This document shows positions 1-8,396 of a stretch of DNA of 64,000 nt, one piece after another. The stretch covers positions 2,294,001 through 2,358,000 of the forward strand of contig JAWKZW010000001.1 in NCBI GenBank assembly GCA_041395725.1. The letters are read 5' to 3'. Position 1 is the stretch's first letter; every line of letters starts with the position of its first letter. Both the position numbers and the translations under genes were made by a program. This stretch comes from Gammaproteobacteria bacterium. GTDB lineage: Bacteria > Pseudomonadota > Gammaproteobacteria > Pseudomonadales > Pseudohongiellaceae. Below the pieces are notes generated by a model, which worked only from the letters and a program-made list of their open reading frames with translations, made no database searches and was not told where the DNA came from.

Positions 1-412
1 GGGATTCCTGGCAGCAGGGCTGGGGTTGCAATTGATCTGGCCATGGGGGATCACAGATTCGCTGCTGCTGTTGTATGGAGGCGTCACGCTTTGTGCTCTG
101 GCCATTATCGGGCTGCTCGGAACCGGCCTCATGTTCCACCGGCATAAAACCAGTATCGAGCCCTGGAAACCCACCACGCGCGTGCTGGATCACGGCCCCT
201 ATGCGTATTCCCGAAACCCGATCTATGTCGCCTTCTGCTTCCTTGCAATCGGCATCGGGTTGTCTCAGAACAGCCTGTGGATGACCCTGAGCTTTATTCC
301 GTCGGTTTTCGTGGTATTCCATACCGCCATAGCCAAAGAGGAAAAATACCTGGAGAAAAAATTTGGGGAAGAGTATCGTCGATACAAAGAAAAAGTAAGG
401 CGCTGGCTTTAG
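1..412 (+). CDS. Isoprenylcysteine carboxyl methyltransferase-like membrane protein (5' end outside window)
   Basis: The reading frame is open to the left edge (frame beginning at base 2), so the N-terminus is missing; a TTG at 26 is only an internal codon. The visible 130 or so residues hold two to three hydrophobic segments and the signature of the ICMT/PEMT family: a conserved G-PY-YSRNP-Y motif (about residues 57-68 counted from base 26) followed by the E-KYLEKKFGEEYRRYK stretch near the C-terminus. Family members are integral inner-membrane S-adenosylmethionine-dependent methyltransferases acting on lipid or lipid-like substrates; the substrate here is unknown. It ends 8 bp before the downstream hydrolase gene and is probably co-transcribed with it. 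Confidence 0.8.
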   Translation, partial: GFLAAGLGLQLIWPWGITDSLLLLYGGVTLCALAIIGLLGTGLMFHRHKTSIEPWKPTTRVLDHGPYAYSRNPIYVAFCFLAIGIGLSQNSLWMTLSFIPSVFVVFHTAIAKEEKYLEKKFGEEYRRYKEKVRRWL

Positions 413-420
413 GGGGTGCA

Positions 421-1500
421 ATGAAATTATCACGTCGTCAGTTTAATCAGTGGTCACTGTTAACCGGCCTGAGTACGGCTTTGCCGCCGCTGTTCGCCCA
501 GTCCAGCGGCAGGGGGCAGGTGCAACAGGCTCCGTTGATGCCGGAGCCACGCTTCGTAGCAACCAACGGGATCAACCTGGCCGTGTACGAAAAAGGTGAG
601 GGCCCGGCGATAGTTTTCTCCCATGGGTTCCCGGAGCTGGCCTTTTCCTGGCGGCACCAGATCGACGCGCTCAGCGCGGCAGGCTACCGGGCCATTGCCC
701 CCGATCAGCGGGGTTACGGTCTGACCGGCGGGCCGGCAGATCCTGAACAATACAACATGCAGATTTTCTGCGATGACCTGGCTGGCATGCTGGATGCTCT
801 GGATATTGACCGGGCGGTTTTTTGCGGTCACGACTGGGGTGGTGCCGTGGTCTGGTCGATGGCGCGCCTGCACCCGGATCGGTGCCTCGGCGTGATCGGT
901 CTGAACACGGCGGCGCCGAGGCCTGCGGATCTTCCGCCGGCCGAGCGGAGCGAAGAATCACTTATCGTGATGAGTCCCAATTTTTACCAGGCCACTTTCA
1001 TTGAGCCGGGTCGGGCAGAGGCAGTGCTTGAGGCGGATGTAGGTCATACGTTCAATTTTGTGTTAAGTCGAGGGGGTATCTGGGATCGGGATGCCTTCGT
1101 CCGTTTCCCGGAAGATTCACCGGAGCGCCAGATGGATCTGCTGACCCTGATTCAGCGCGGCGATCTGCCTGGAGAAGTCTTTCTGCCGGAGCAGGTCATG
1201 AACTACTTTACGCAGACCTACCAGGCAACCGGATTCACAGGCGGTCTCAACTGGTATCGCAATGCCTACAAGATGGGTGCGATCCTGGCCGAGACACCTT
1301 CTACCATTGAAGTTCCCTGCCTGTACGTCGGTGCCCATCACGATGTCATTCTGCCGCCGTCGTCCGCTGACGGTATGGAGGATTTCATCTCCGATCTTGA
1401 GAAATACACAGTCATGAACAGTGGGCACTGGACACAGCAGGAGCAACCTGAAGAAGTGAACCGGGTAATCATTGACTGGATGAATCGTAAAATCGCTTGA
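421..1500 (+). CDS. Tat-exported alpha/beta hydrolase, epoxide hydrolase-like
   Basis: 359 residues from the ATG at 421, which gives an N-terminal twin-arginine motif (SRRQF, residues 4-8) and a short hydrophobic stretch ending near AQSS; an upstream in-frame start would bury this signal, so 421 is preferred. The fold signature is clear: HGFPE oxyanion motif at 68-72, nucleophile elbow GHDWGG with Asp138 as nucleophile, and catalytic His336 in the NSGHW motif. An Asp nucleophile with HGFP is typical of epoxide hydrolases and haloalkane dehalogenases of the alpha/beta superfamily. Function as a periplasmic epoxide hydrolase is inferred; the substrate cannot be read from the sequence. Confidence 0.85.
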   Translation: MKLSRRQFNQWSLLTGLSTALPPLFAQSSGRGQVQQAPLMPEPRFVATNGINLAVYEKGEGPAIVFSHGFPELAFSWRHQIDALSAAGYRAIAPDQRGYGLTGGPADPEQYNMQIFCDDLAGMLDALDIDRAVFCGHDWGGAVVWSMARLHPDRCLGVIGLNTAAPRPADLPPAERSEESLIVMSPNFYQATFIEPGRAEAVLEADVGHTFNFVLSRGGIWDRDAFVRFPEDSPERQMDLLTLIQRGDLPGEVFLPEQVMNYFTQTYQATGFTGGLNWYRNAYKMGAILAETPSTIEVPCLYVGAHHDVILPPSSADGMEDFISDLEKYTVMNSGHWTQQEQPEEVNRVIIDWMNRKIA

Positions 1501-1534
1501 AGAGGCAGTTCTGCAGTGAAACAGGAGGGTCGTC

Positions 1535-2038
1535 ATGATTAATCAGAGGTTCCTTAACACATTCAAGGCAGGAATCATCCCGGCAATTCTGCTGTGTCTG
1601 GTATCGGTAACAGGTATGCAAAACTCTCAGGCTGCGGAGGCGCGCGCCGAAGCAAACGCGAAATTTATTGGCGACTGGGCGCTGGTCAGTTTTGTCCGCT
1701 TCCCGGACAGCGGTGGTCCGGTGGATATGAAATATAGCGGGCGCCTTCGTTACGACGAGGCCGGCTACATGATGGGCCTGGGTATGCCCAGGGATCTCCC
1801 GCTCGAGGCGCAGGGATCCACCGAGCGGGTGACCGGCGGCTTCGCCTATTGGGGGAAGTTTACCGTCGATGCCGAGAATGGCCGGGTTATCCATCATGTT
1901 GAAGGCTCACCCGGTGCGGCCCAGTGGGTAGGTCAGGACAATATCCGGTTTTTCGAGTTCGATGGGGATCTGTTGCATCTTTCATTGAAAGATTCGAGCG
2001 GTCGGATCACCGCCACGCTCACCTGGCGCAGGCAGTAG
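1535..2038 (+). CDS. Secreted lipocalin-like domain protein
   Basis: 167 residues. Residues 1-34 form a signal peptide (short basic n-region, hydrophobic core, cleavage near SQAAEA). The mature part begins with the KFIGDWALVSF motif and continues with short beta-rich segments (SGRLRYDEAGYMM, GGFAYWGKF, IRFFEFDGDLLHLSL), the pattern of the lipocalin-like (Lipocalin_5) family, whose ligands are mostly unknown. A strong Shine-Dalgarno (AGGAGG) precedes the ATG. Oddity: bases 1540-1553, which encode the residues just after the start, match the terminus of the dispersed CCTCTGATTA repeat family found elsewhere in the window. Confidence 0.75.
   Translation: MINQRFLNTFKAGIIPAILLCLVSVTGMQNSQAAEARAEANAKFIGDWALVSFVRFPDSGGPVDMKYSGRLRYDEAGYMMGLGMPRDLPLEAQGSTERVTGGFAYWGKFTVDAENGRVIHHVEGSPGAAQWVGQDNIRFFEFDGDLLHLSLKDSSGRITATLTWRRQ
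1540..1553 (-). repeat. Solitary CCTCTGATTA-family terminus inside a coding start
   Basis: The 14 bases TAATCAGAGGTTCC are identical to the right terminus of the full element at 33561-33823. Here the terminus forms codons 2-7 of the lipocalin-like gene. No partner terminus is seen nearby. Confidence 0.6.
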
Positions 2039-2153
2039 CCACCAATCGGCAGACGGGCAGCCTGTAGCCCGTGCCCTGCTGGGGTCTCGCGCGATCCCGT
2101 TGGCAAGTCGTGGCCTCCTGACGGGCACATGCCCTTATCCCGAAACTCTTATC

Positions 2154-2517
2154 AAGCCTGAAGAGCTCACCAACAGCTGCTTTGTCTACAGATATTTGTT
2201 TTGTCAGGTATAGAACGAGTGTTGTGGGAAAGCTTTTCTGCAATGCACTTTTTGGGAGAGAGCGGCTGATTGGTGAATTGGTAATCAGTAATCGGTGGCT
2301 CCGACCGGCCTGGCCAAGCAGGGGTGTGGTGCTGCTGCGGACCGCGCCCCTCCGGGGTGCCTTCACTCTGAAAAATGCCCTGGGGGGCGGTCATTTTTCG
2401 CCGTTCAGCGCTGGTCCTTGATTGCAGCCGCACCACACCCCTGCTTGACCAGGCCTCAGGCTTCGGCGCAAGTTCAAGTCAGGCGGCTTCGAAAATATCG
2501 GCAGCGATTGGTGGGTG
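2154..2517 (+). repeat. Long-hairpin repeat A, copy 1
   Basis: First of three copies of a ~360-bp non-coding repeat that starts at AAGCCTGAAGAG and ends near GATTGGTGGGTG. Its core is a hairpin: arms at 2307-2340 and 2424-2455 pair in 30 of 32 positions around an 83-nt loop. Inside the loop GAAAAATG (2370-2377) pairs perfectly with CATTTTTC (2392-2399), so the structure is nested. Short open frames cross the repeat on both strands but follow the repeat rather than any protein family, so it is not treated as coding. Whether it acts as DNA cruciform, RNA or transposon remnant is unknown. Confidence 0.8.
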
Positions 2518-2632
2518 CCTTCAATGTTCGTCTTGAGGCTCAATCAGGGTTCGCTGGCGATTGGCGAGCGCCAGGAAGAAGCATGCTCAACGTTTCATCC
2601 GAGATAGAGCTTAAGGCTTGGAGGAACTCATA

Positions 2633-2838
2633 AGCCAGAGGTCTCGCACGGAGCGCCGGGTCAGGGGAATCTGAGGACGGAGCAATCAGAACGCCGCACC
2701 GACCGACCGAAGGAGACCGCCTGCGGGCTCCTGACCGAGGGAGGGAACCCCGGAGGGATGCAAGTTGCGGAGGATCAGATTTCCCTGGGCCGGTGCGGCC
2801 TCCGGGCGGGCACACGCTTTTGTCGCGCTGGCCTCAGC
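2633..2838 (+). repeat. Repeat B, copy 1 (links repeat A copies 1 and 2)
   Basis: About 170 bp shared with 6045-6214, plus a tail (about 2793-2838) shared with about 5569-5617. It is bounded by an inverted repeat: CAGGGGAATCTGA at 2662-2674 pairs with 2775-2787, here with one G-U type position. A smaller hairpin of GGAG/CTCC plus CCGC/GCGG type lies in the middle (about 2730-2750). Together with the flanking A copies it gives an A-B-A tandem with a period of 685-687 bp. No coding potential is convincing. Confidence 0.75.
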
Positions 2839-3204
2839 AAGCCTGAAGAGTTCTCCGACAGCTCTGCTGTGTCTACAGGCATTTGTGTCGCCAGATATAG
2901 AGTGAGTGTTGTGGGAAAGCTTTTCTGCAATGCACTTTTTGGGAGAGAGCGGCTGATTGGTGAATTGGTAATCAGTAATCGGTGGCTCCGACCGGCCTGG
3001 CCAAGCAGGGGTGTGGTGCTGCTGCGGACCGCGCCCCTCCGGGGTGCCTTCACTCTGAAAAATGCCCTGGGGGGCGGTCATTTTTCGCCGTTCAGCGCTG
3101 GTCCTTGATTGCAGCCGCACCACACCCCTGCTTGACCAGGCCTCAGGCTTCAGCGCAAGTTCAAGTCAGGCGGCTTCGAATTCAGCAGCGGCGATTGGTG
3201 GGTG
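2839..3204 (+). repeat. Long-hairpin repeat A, copy 2
   Basis: Second copy of repeat A, nearly identical to copy 1 across the hairpin. Arms are 2994-3027 and 3111-3142. It differs from copy 1 mainly near its left end (TTCTCCGACAG instead of CTCACCAACAG) and shares with copy 3 the segment containing CTACAGGCATTTGTGTCGCC. The copy stops about 30 bp before the stop codon of the minus-strand DUF3943 gene, so it forms that gene's 3' flank. Confidence 0.8.
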
Positions 3205-3232
3205 TCATTGTATCCTGATGCTACGCGTTACT

Positions 3233-4321
3233 TTACCAGCTGAGGGTGATGGAAATGCCTGCAGTCCCTTGCCCACTGCCCGGTCGCGATCCGGTCTGAA
3301 ACTGATACAGCGGATTACCCAGGCCATCTGGCAGGTAAGCCGGGCCAGCAGGGTTTCCGGAAAGCTGACCCGCCAGACGGCGGAACGGATAGCCTGCCGC
3401 CAGGGCTGGCAACCGGACCCGTCCTCGGGCGCCGGGTCCTGGAACCCACAGAGAGGTGGTTTCACGAATCTGCAAGAGAGCCGGGGTGACTCCGATCAAT
3501 GGTCGAAAGCTCAGGCTGGCCTGCTGCCCCAGTAGTCGACTGACGCCACCGTTGATCAGCGCCAGAGGGTCGGTCAGGTACCAGGTCCAGGTTTCGCCGC
3601 GGGTGCGGTAGCCCCGCGCTGATGCGCGTTCCCGGACGGCGTTACGGATGCCCATGAAGTACTCGCCCAGCCAGGCTCCGAACACCGGCGTGATAATCAG
3701 ATCCTGAATCGATGGTTGTTCAAACAGTGCTTCGGGGCCGACCTCGTAAAGGGTCGAAAGAAATGCCGAGTACCAGAAGGAATCCAGCCTGCCGTAGCCC
3801 CGTTCCCTGGCGCGTACATAGTAGGTGGCGCCCCAGTAGGGGTGGAGGATATAGTTCAGGTAGAAATCGTCCTTGTCCAGGTGAGGATCTGACACGTTTT
3901 CCCGCCATTTTTCGAGGCTGAAATTGTCTTTCTGCTCCTCGCTCCAGTTTGAGACACTCTCCGGGAGCGCATAGAGCACTCCCAGCGACGCAACCTGAGC
4001 GCCCACAAAATACCAGGTGTCCCGCTTTAAGCCCTGCCAGTCCGGGGTTCCCCCGGAACCCGGGCTGCTGGCGGAGTTGTTGATTATGGCGGCATTGGAA
4101 TCCAGCGGCTGTCCTGCCGCAGATTGAAACGGCAGCAGGCACAACAACAGCCCATAGAGAATGGCTTGCAGACCTGCGGAATAGTTTGAGTACCTGTCGT
4201 CAAAGTGTCGGGTAGCGGGACGTGGAATATACTTGATGCGGCCCATTAACAGCGATCGCTTTCTTGATGATTTGGGTCGAGTGTAATACTTCCAAGGAGT
4301 CGATTGCCAGTTAACAGCCAT
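3233..4321 (-). CDS. DUF3943 envelope protein
   Basis: Up to 362 residues from the ATG at 4321; an ATG at 4246 (MGRIKY) would give a more ordinary signal peptide, with the hydrophobic segment AILYGLLLCLLPF followed by SAAGQ. The middle of the protein carries the conserved block of DUF3943: HPYWGATYYVRARERGYG, SFWYSAFLSTLYEVGPEALFEQPS and DLIITPVFGAWLGE. Members are predicted periplasmic or outer-membrane-associated proteins of unknown role. The start codon at 4321 overlaps the stop of the upstream DUF3187 gene (TGATG), so the two are very probably translated together. Confidence 0.75.
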   Translation of the reverse strand: MAVNWQSTPWKYYTRPKSSRKRSLLMGRIKYIPRPATRHFDDRYSNYSAGLQAILYGLLLCLLPFQSAAGQPLDSNAAIINNSASSPGSGGTPDWQGLKRDTWYFVGAQVASLGVLYALPESVSNWSEEQKDNFSLEKWRENVSDPHLDKDDFYLNYILHPYWGATYYVRARERGYGRLDSFWYSAFLSTLYEVGPEALFEQPSIQDLIITPVFGAWLGEYFMGIRNAVRERASARGYRTRGETWTWYLTDPLALINGGVSRLLGQQASLSFRPLIGVTPALLQIRETTSLWVPGPGARGRVRLPALAAGYPFRRLAGQLSGNPAGPAYLPDGLGNPLYQFQTGSRPGSGQGTAGISITLSW

Positions 4322-5343
4322 CACCGACGCTGACCAAGGCCCGCACGAATGCCGAAATGAAAGGCGACGTCAGTGGTAGCATCCGAAAACAGATCTTCGA
4401 TGATGCCCAGGCTGAATACCAGGGCGCTGTTACGTGGCCGGTAGCTGCCGCCAACGGCCAGTTGCACGGAGTTTCCACCAATTTCGTCGATATCACTGTC
4501 AAAATAGGCACTCTGGCCATAGAGTTGACCGGTAACGGCAAACGTCTCGCTGAACTGCCAGGCTGTGGAAACGCCGGCAAAGCCTACCGACTCCTTCTGC
4601 CGGGAGGGAAGGACATTGCCCTCGCCAAGCAGCAACACGCCCGCAAAGGCAGTACCACTGAGTCGGCTGAAGGACAGCAGGCTGTTGTCTGTTGCGTAAA
4701 TCCCCATTGCTAAATCGGCCGCGCCGCTGCCAGCAAGTTTATCCTCATCGCCAGTCGGCAGTTTGAGGCTCGTTCTAAACGCCAGGCCGCTGTCGTCCGC
4801 AGATTTGCGCAACGACCAGGCGGCCGTCAATCTCAGGTCACCCACAGACAGATTAGGTGAATCCAGCCGGAAACCAGGCCCCGTGGATCTCGCGTAGGAG
4901 AAGAGAAGCTGATTGTCGCGGCCCTGACGATTGCCGTTGGAGAGGCCGGAAAGATCGTGCCATCGCTTGACCGGGCCGTCCAGGAAGCCCCGCTGATGCG
5001 CAACCAGTGGTAACGCCAGGCCTACTTCCAGGCGCTCAGACCAGCCCCGTCGCCAGCCAAAATTAAGGTAATAGCTTTCCCCGTCTATGACAGCCGTTTC
5101 CGGCCCGCTGCCACCGGCATCGGAGTGGTTGGCAACATCCAGGGACAGCTGGGTTACCGAGCGCCCGGCGGGCGTCAGGCTGCCGGTCTGAAACTGCGGC
5201 AGGCCGAAAATCTGCAGGAATGGATTGTGGTTTCTGATGGGGAGGTAGGCGTTCTCTGCCGCACCCGACGGTGTGCTGCAGAGTGCCGCTACAATCCACA
5301 CTGCTGATAAGGTTTTTCTATGCCCCGACAGGTGGTGCAACAC
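4321..5343 (-). CDS. DUF3187 outer-membrane beta-barrel-like protein
   Basis: About 340 residues from a GTG at 5343, chosen because a signal peptide (basic HRK, hydrophobic LSAVWIVAALC, then SGAAENA) follows directly; the frame is open further upstream to 5484 but that segment looks unstructured and non-conserved. The mature N-terminus has the hallmark LPIRNHNPFLQIFGLPQF of DUF3187, followed by alternating beta-strand repeats typical of an outer-membrane barrel, ending FHFGIRAGLGQRR. Function unknown; the family resembles outer-membrane transport or surface proteins. It is the first gene of a two-gene unit with the DUF3943 gene. Confidence 0.75.
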   Translation of the reverse strand: MLHHLSGHRKTLSAVWIVAALCSTPSGAAENAYLPIRNHNPFLQIFGLPQFQTGSLTPAGRSVTQLSLDVANHSDAGGSGPETAVIDGESYYLNFGWRRGWSERLEVGLALPLVAHQRGFLDGPVKRWHDLSGLSNGNRQGRDNQLLFSYARSTGPGFRLDSPNLSVGDLRLTAAWSLRKSADDSGLAFRTSLKLPTGDEDKLAGSGAADLAMGIYATDNSLLSFSRLSGTAFAGVLLLGEGNVLPSRQKESVGFAGVSTAWQFSETFAVTGQLYGQSAYFDSDIDEIGGNSVQLAVGGSYRPRNSALVFSLGIIEDLFSDATTDVAFHFGIRAGLGQRR

Positions 5344-5539
5344 GACTGGTTCCGGAAACTGATGATGGATTTGTGATCGCAATGTTACACGGATTAGGTT
5401 GGCCCGGCATTTATTTATCCTGTGCCTGGCTGGTTCGATTGACCTATCGGTGGGCGGGGTTTTTTGAGGGAGTGCGGGAATCACAGGAAACGTTCTCTTA
5501 TCTCATTTTTAGTACAGCGATATATTGGTGAGCGGGCTA

Positions 5540-5617
5540 TCAGTGACTCCGAACGGCCTGGCCTGGCAGGGGTGCGGCCTCCGGGCGGGCACACGCTTTT
5601 GTCGCGCAGGCCTCAGC
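5540..5617 (+). repeat. Recombinant junction: partial repeat A arm fused to repeat B tail
   Basis: Bases 5551-5570 resemble a left hairpin arm of repeat A (GGCCTGGCCTGGCAGGGGTG), but the sequence then switches to the repeat B tail (GCGGCCTCCGGGCGGGCACA), the same segment as in copy B1 near 2795. It leads straight into repeat A copy 3. This looks like a recombination scar between an A arm and a B unit. Confidence 0.6.
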
Positions 5618-5975
5618 AAGCCTGAAGAGCTCACCAACAGTTGTTGTGTCTACAGGCATTTGTGTCGCCAGATATAGAGCGAGTGTTGTGGGAAAGCTTT
5701 TTTGCAATGCACTTTTTGGGAGAGAGCGGCTGATTGGTGAATTGGTAATCAGTAATCGGTGGCTTCGAACGGCCTGGCCAGGCAGGGGAGTGGTGCTGCT
5801 GCGGACCGCGCCCCTCCGGGGTGCCTTCACTCTGAAAAATGCCCTGGGGGGCGGTCATTTTTCGCCGTTCAGCGCTGGTCCTTGATTGCAGCCGCACCAC
5901 TCCCCTGCCTGACCAGGCCTCAGGCTTCAGTCAAGAGTGAAGTCAGGTGGCTTCGAAAACACCGGCAGCGATTGG
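5618..5975 (+). repeat. Long-hairpin repeat A, copy 3 (covarying stem)
   Basis: Third copy. Arms are 5771-5804 and 5888-5919. Relative to copies 1 and 2 the left arm reads AGGCAGGGGAGTGG instead of AAGCAGGGGTGTGG, and the right arm reads CCACTCCCCTGCCT instead of CCACACCCCTGCTT. Both changes restore Watson-Crick pairing, so the stem has been conserved rather than the sequence. The inner GAAAAATG/CATTTTTC hairpin is intact. Confidence 0.8.
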
Positions 5976-6044
5976 CTTGTGTCGGTATGAATCGAGCTTC
6001 AACGATTCAACCGAGAGGGTTCACAAGGCTTGCCAGAGCGCAGC

Positions 6045-6214
6045 AGCCAGAGGTCTCGCACGGAGCACCGGGTCAGGGGAATCTGAGGACGGAGCAATCA
6101 GAACGCAGCACCGACTGACCGAAGGAGACCGCTTGCGGGCTCCTGACCGAGGGAGGGAACCCCGGAGGGGTGCAAGTTGCGGAGGATCAGATTCCCCTGG
6201 GCCGGTGCGGCCTC
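6045..6214 (+). repeat. Repeat B, copy 2
   Basis: Matches 2633-2805. Its closing stem is perfect: CAGGGGAATCTGA at 6074-6086 against TCAGATTCCCCTG at 6187-6199, extended outward by a CCGG/CCGG pair. The internal hairpin is GGAGACCGCTTGCGGGCTCC. It lies just downstream of repeat A copy 3, repeating the A-then-B order seen at 2154-2838. Confidence 0.75.
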
Positions 6215-6336
6215 TTCCAGATCACAGTTCCAAATCAATCAGAAAACCTACATTCGATCCAACAGGAATCCCAAAGCCCTCGACTTATAGCTGAGCAACG
6301 AAATCCAGGTGCCATCTGTCAGCGCGACATGGCACT

Positions 6337-8208
6337 TTACTGGCTGGAAAAGAGAAGCCGCTCTTTGACCCCCGTGCTGTCCAGGCCGCGGGCAAAAACG
6401 CCGAGGTAGAGTCTGTTATCGAGGATGGCCTGATGAAGTTCCGGGGATACGAAAACACCCCCCTGGTTTGATGACGAACCTGGTGGCAGCAGATTGAATA
6501 CAACCGGGTCATTGAGCTCTCCGACAGGCGCTTCGTCGACTATCAGTGTCAGGGCGTACAGGCTGTCGGTATCGATGCCAGTATTATTGACTGAGAATTC
6601 CATTCTCCTCGTGCTCTGGTGGTAGGAAAGCTGAGCGGCCAGTCTCAGACCGTTGCTCTCGAAAGTCCATTCGGTGACCTGTGGCGCGGGGGCGCCGTAA
6701 CGTTCCAGTGGCGGCGTGGTAAGAGGCATGTGCCGCGGTTCAATGAGCTTTTCGACCTGGTGGGCAATGGCCACCAGTCGCGTGTCGCTGAGAAACGATC
6801 CCAGTAATTCAACTCCGACCGGCAGCCCGTCAGCAGTAAGGCCGGCTGGCAGGCTGATGGCCGGCAAGCCGGAATTGGCACTGATACTGCAGTTATTGCC
6901 CGGTTGTGATTCGCCGGTGAAAACCTGAAGTTCGCCGATGGGTGGGTAGATCAGTGCATCCAGCTGCTGCGCCTCCAGTACTTCCTCAATCCGTTCCCGC
7001 AGTGTCGCCCGGATGGCGTAGGCGTCCTCGTAGGCCTGCTGGTTAAACTCACCGTTGCGGCTTCGGACCAGCGAGCCGCTAACGGCCTGGTGGTACAGCC
7101 CCTGGTCGACGATTGCCGCCAGATTATTGATGCCCTCACTGCCGAAAGTGGTCAGGTAATCATTCAGGTCGTTCCGGAATTCAAAACCGATCAGGCCGGA
7201 CTGTGCGATCAGTGCGCCAAGCTCAGCAATCTCTATGTCGACGACTTCCACGCCTGCTGCTTTCAGCGATTCCAGGGCAGCATTGATTACCGTCGTTACA
7301 CCACTGTCGGCTCGATCAAAATAGTCGGTGAGTCGGCCCAGTCTGAGTCCGGCCAGGTTTTCGCTATCCAGCCGCTCGAGAAACCCCGGTGCCGGCTGAC
7401 CAGTCATGATAGCGGTTGCCGGGTCGTTGGGGTCGTAACCGGATACGGCATCCAGCACGATGGCAAGATCGGCAGTTTCTCTGGCCAGGGGGCCGGCGAC
7501 ATCCTGGGTATGAGAGAGCGGCATGACGCCATAAATACTGCTCAGGCCCTTGCTGGGCCGCAGCCCGACCAGGTTGTTGAAGGCGGCGGGTATGCGGATG
7601 GACCCACAGGTATCCGAGCCCATCCCGACAGCACCCAGGCTGGCCGCGACGGCCGCGCCGGTACCGCCACTGGAGCCGCCTGGCACCCGACGGGGGTCGT
7701 AAGGGTTACGGGTCTGCCCGACCAGTGAGCTGATACTGGTAATACCGTAGGCGAATTCGTGCAGGTTGGACTTGGCGAGTATGATCGCACCGGCCTCGAT
7801 CAGTCGATCCACCTGGGTGGCATTGGCAGTGGGGATGAAGCCGGCCAGCGCAACAGACGAACCGGTGGTGGGAATGTCGTCGGTGTTGTAGTTGTCTTTA
7901 ACGATAACGGGAATGCCGTGCAGGGGGCCCCGGGAACCGATTCTTCGCCGCTCGGTGTCCAGGTCGGCGGCAATCTCAGCGGCACGGGGATTCACGCGCA
8001 CCAGGCTGTTGAGCGCAGGGCCCTGGCGGTCGTAGACAGCAATTCTGGCCAGGTATTTCTGCACCAGCTCAACTGAAGTCACCTGACCCGATTCCAGGGC
8101 CGACTGCATTTCCAGGATACTCGCCTCGGTGACTTCAAATTGACTCTGAGCCTGAAGCAGGCTGCTGCCAGTGAGTAGGGCAAGGGCTAACACGAGTCTG
8201 AGTTTCAT
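6337..8208 (-). CDS. Exported amidase-signature family hydrolase
   Basis: 623 residues with an N-terminal signal peptide (MKLRLVLALALLTGSSLLQAQ). The amidase signature triad is visible: Lys104 (IVKDNYNT), the cis-Ser in PGGSSGGT (Ser179/180) and the nucleophile Ser203 in SDTCGSIRIPA. Such enzymes cleave linear amide bonds; secreted gammaproteobacterial members often have an extra C-terminal region, and here residues after about 510 form a separate beta-rich module of about 110 residues (EWTFESNGLRLAAQLSYHQ onward). The start is supported by AAGGAA a few bases upstream. The substrate is unknown. The gene's 3' end faces repeat A/B DNA. Confidence 0.88.
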   Translation of the reverse strand: MKLRLVLALALLTGSSLLQAQSQFEVTEASILEMQSALESGQVTSVELVQKYLARIAVYDRQGPALNSLVRVNPRAAEIAADLDTERRRIGSRGPLHGIPVIVKDNYNTDDIPTTGSSVALAGFIPTANATQVDRLIEAGAIILAKSNLHEFAYGITSISSLVGQTRNPYDPRRVPGGSSGGTGAAVAASLGAVGMGSDTCGSIRIPAAFNNLVGLRPSKGLSSIYGVMPLSHTQDVAGPLARETADLAIVLDAVSGYDPNDPATAIMTGQPAPGFLERLDSENLAGLRLGRLTDYFDRADSGVTTVINAALESLKAAGVEVVDIEIAELGALIAQSGLIGFEFRNDLNDYLTTFGSEGINNLAAIVDQGLYHQAVSGSLVRSRNGEFNQQAYEDAYAIRATLRERIEEVLEAQQLDALIYPPIGELQVFTGESQPGNNCSISANSGLPAISLPAGLTADGLPVGVELLGSFLSDTRLVAIAHQVEKLIEPRHMPLTTPPLERYGAPAPQVTEWTFESNGLRLAAQLSYHQSTRRMEFSVNNTGIDTDSLYALTLIVDEAPVGELNDPVVFNLLPPGSSSNQGGVFVSPELHQAILDNRLYLGVFARGLDSTGVKERLLFSSQ

Positions 8209-8396
8209 GGGTAATTCCTTGGGGTGCCTGGTAATAGATTTTTCGATCAGCCGCGGCGGAGTAGAGCAGCCTGCGATGGATTATACACAATCCAATCACC
8301 CCCCGTAATTCCGGGGATGCGCGCGGTGATTCCCGTCATACTGAGTAGTCTTTCAGGGTGTTCTGCGAATCAGTTCATCAATTCTTTCGTTAGTAC

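Noticed and set aside
2182..2421. Open frame of 79 codons, repeated at 2875-3108 and 5646-5885
   Set aside because: It follows repeat A exactly, is open on the other strand as well, and changes between copies preserve hairpin pairing rather than codons. No protein family is recognisable.
2167..2436. Minus-strand frame of 89 codons in repeat A (also in copies 2 and 3)
   Set aside because: Same reasoning: a translation of a structured repeat.
2154..6214. Idea that repeats A/B are a CRISPR array or a retron
   Set aside because: There are no short regularly spaced repeats with spacers and no reverse transcriptase or cas gene in the window.
7090..7728. 212-codon plus-strand frame inside the amidase gene
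   Set aside because: Antisense shadow of the amidase, whose signature motifs are intact on the other strand.
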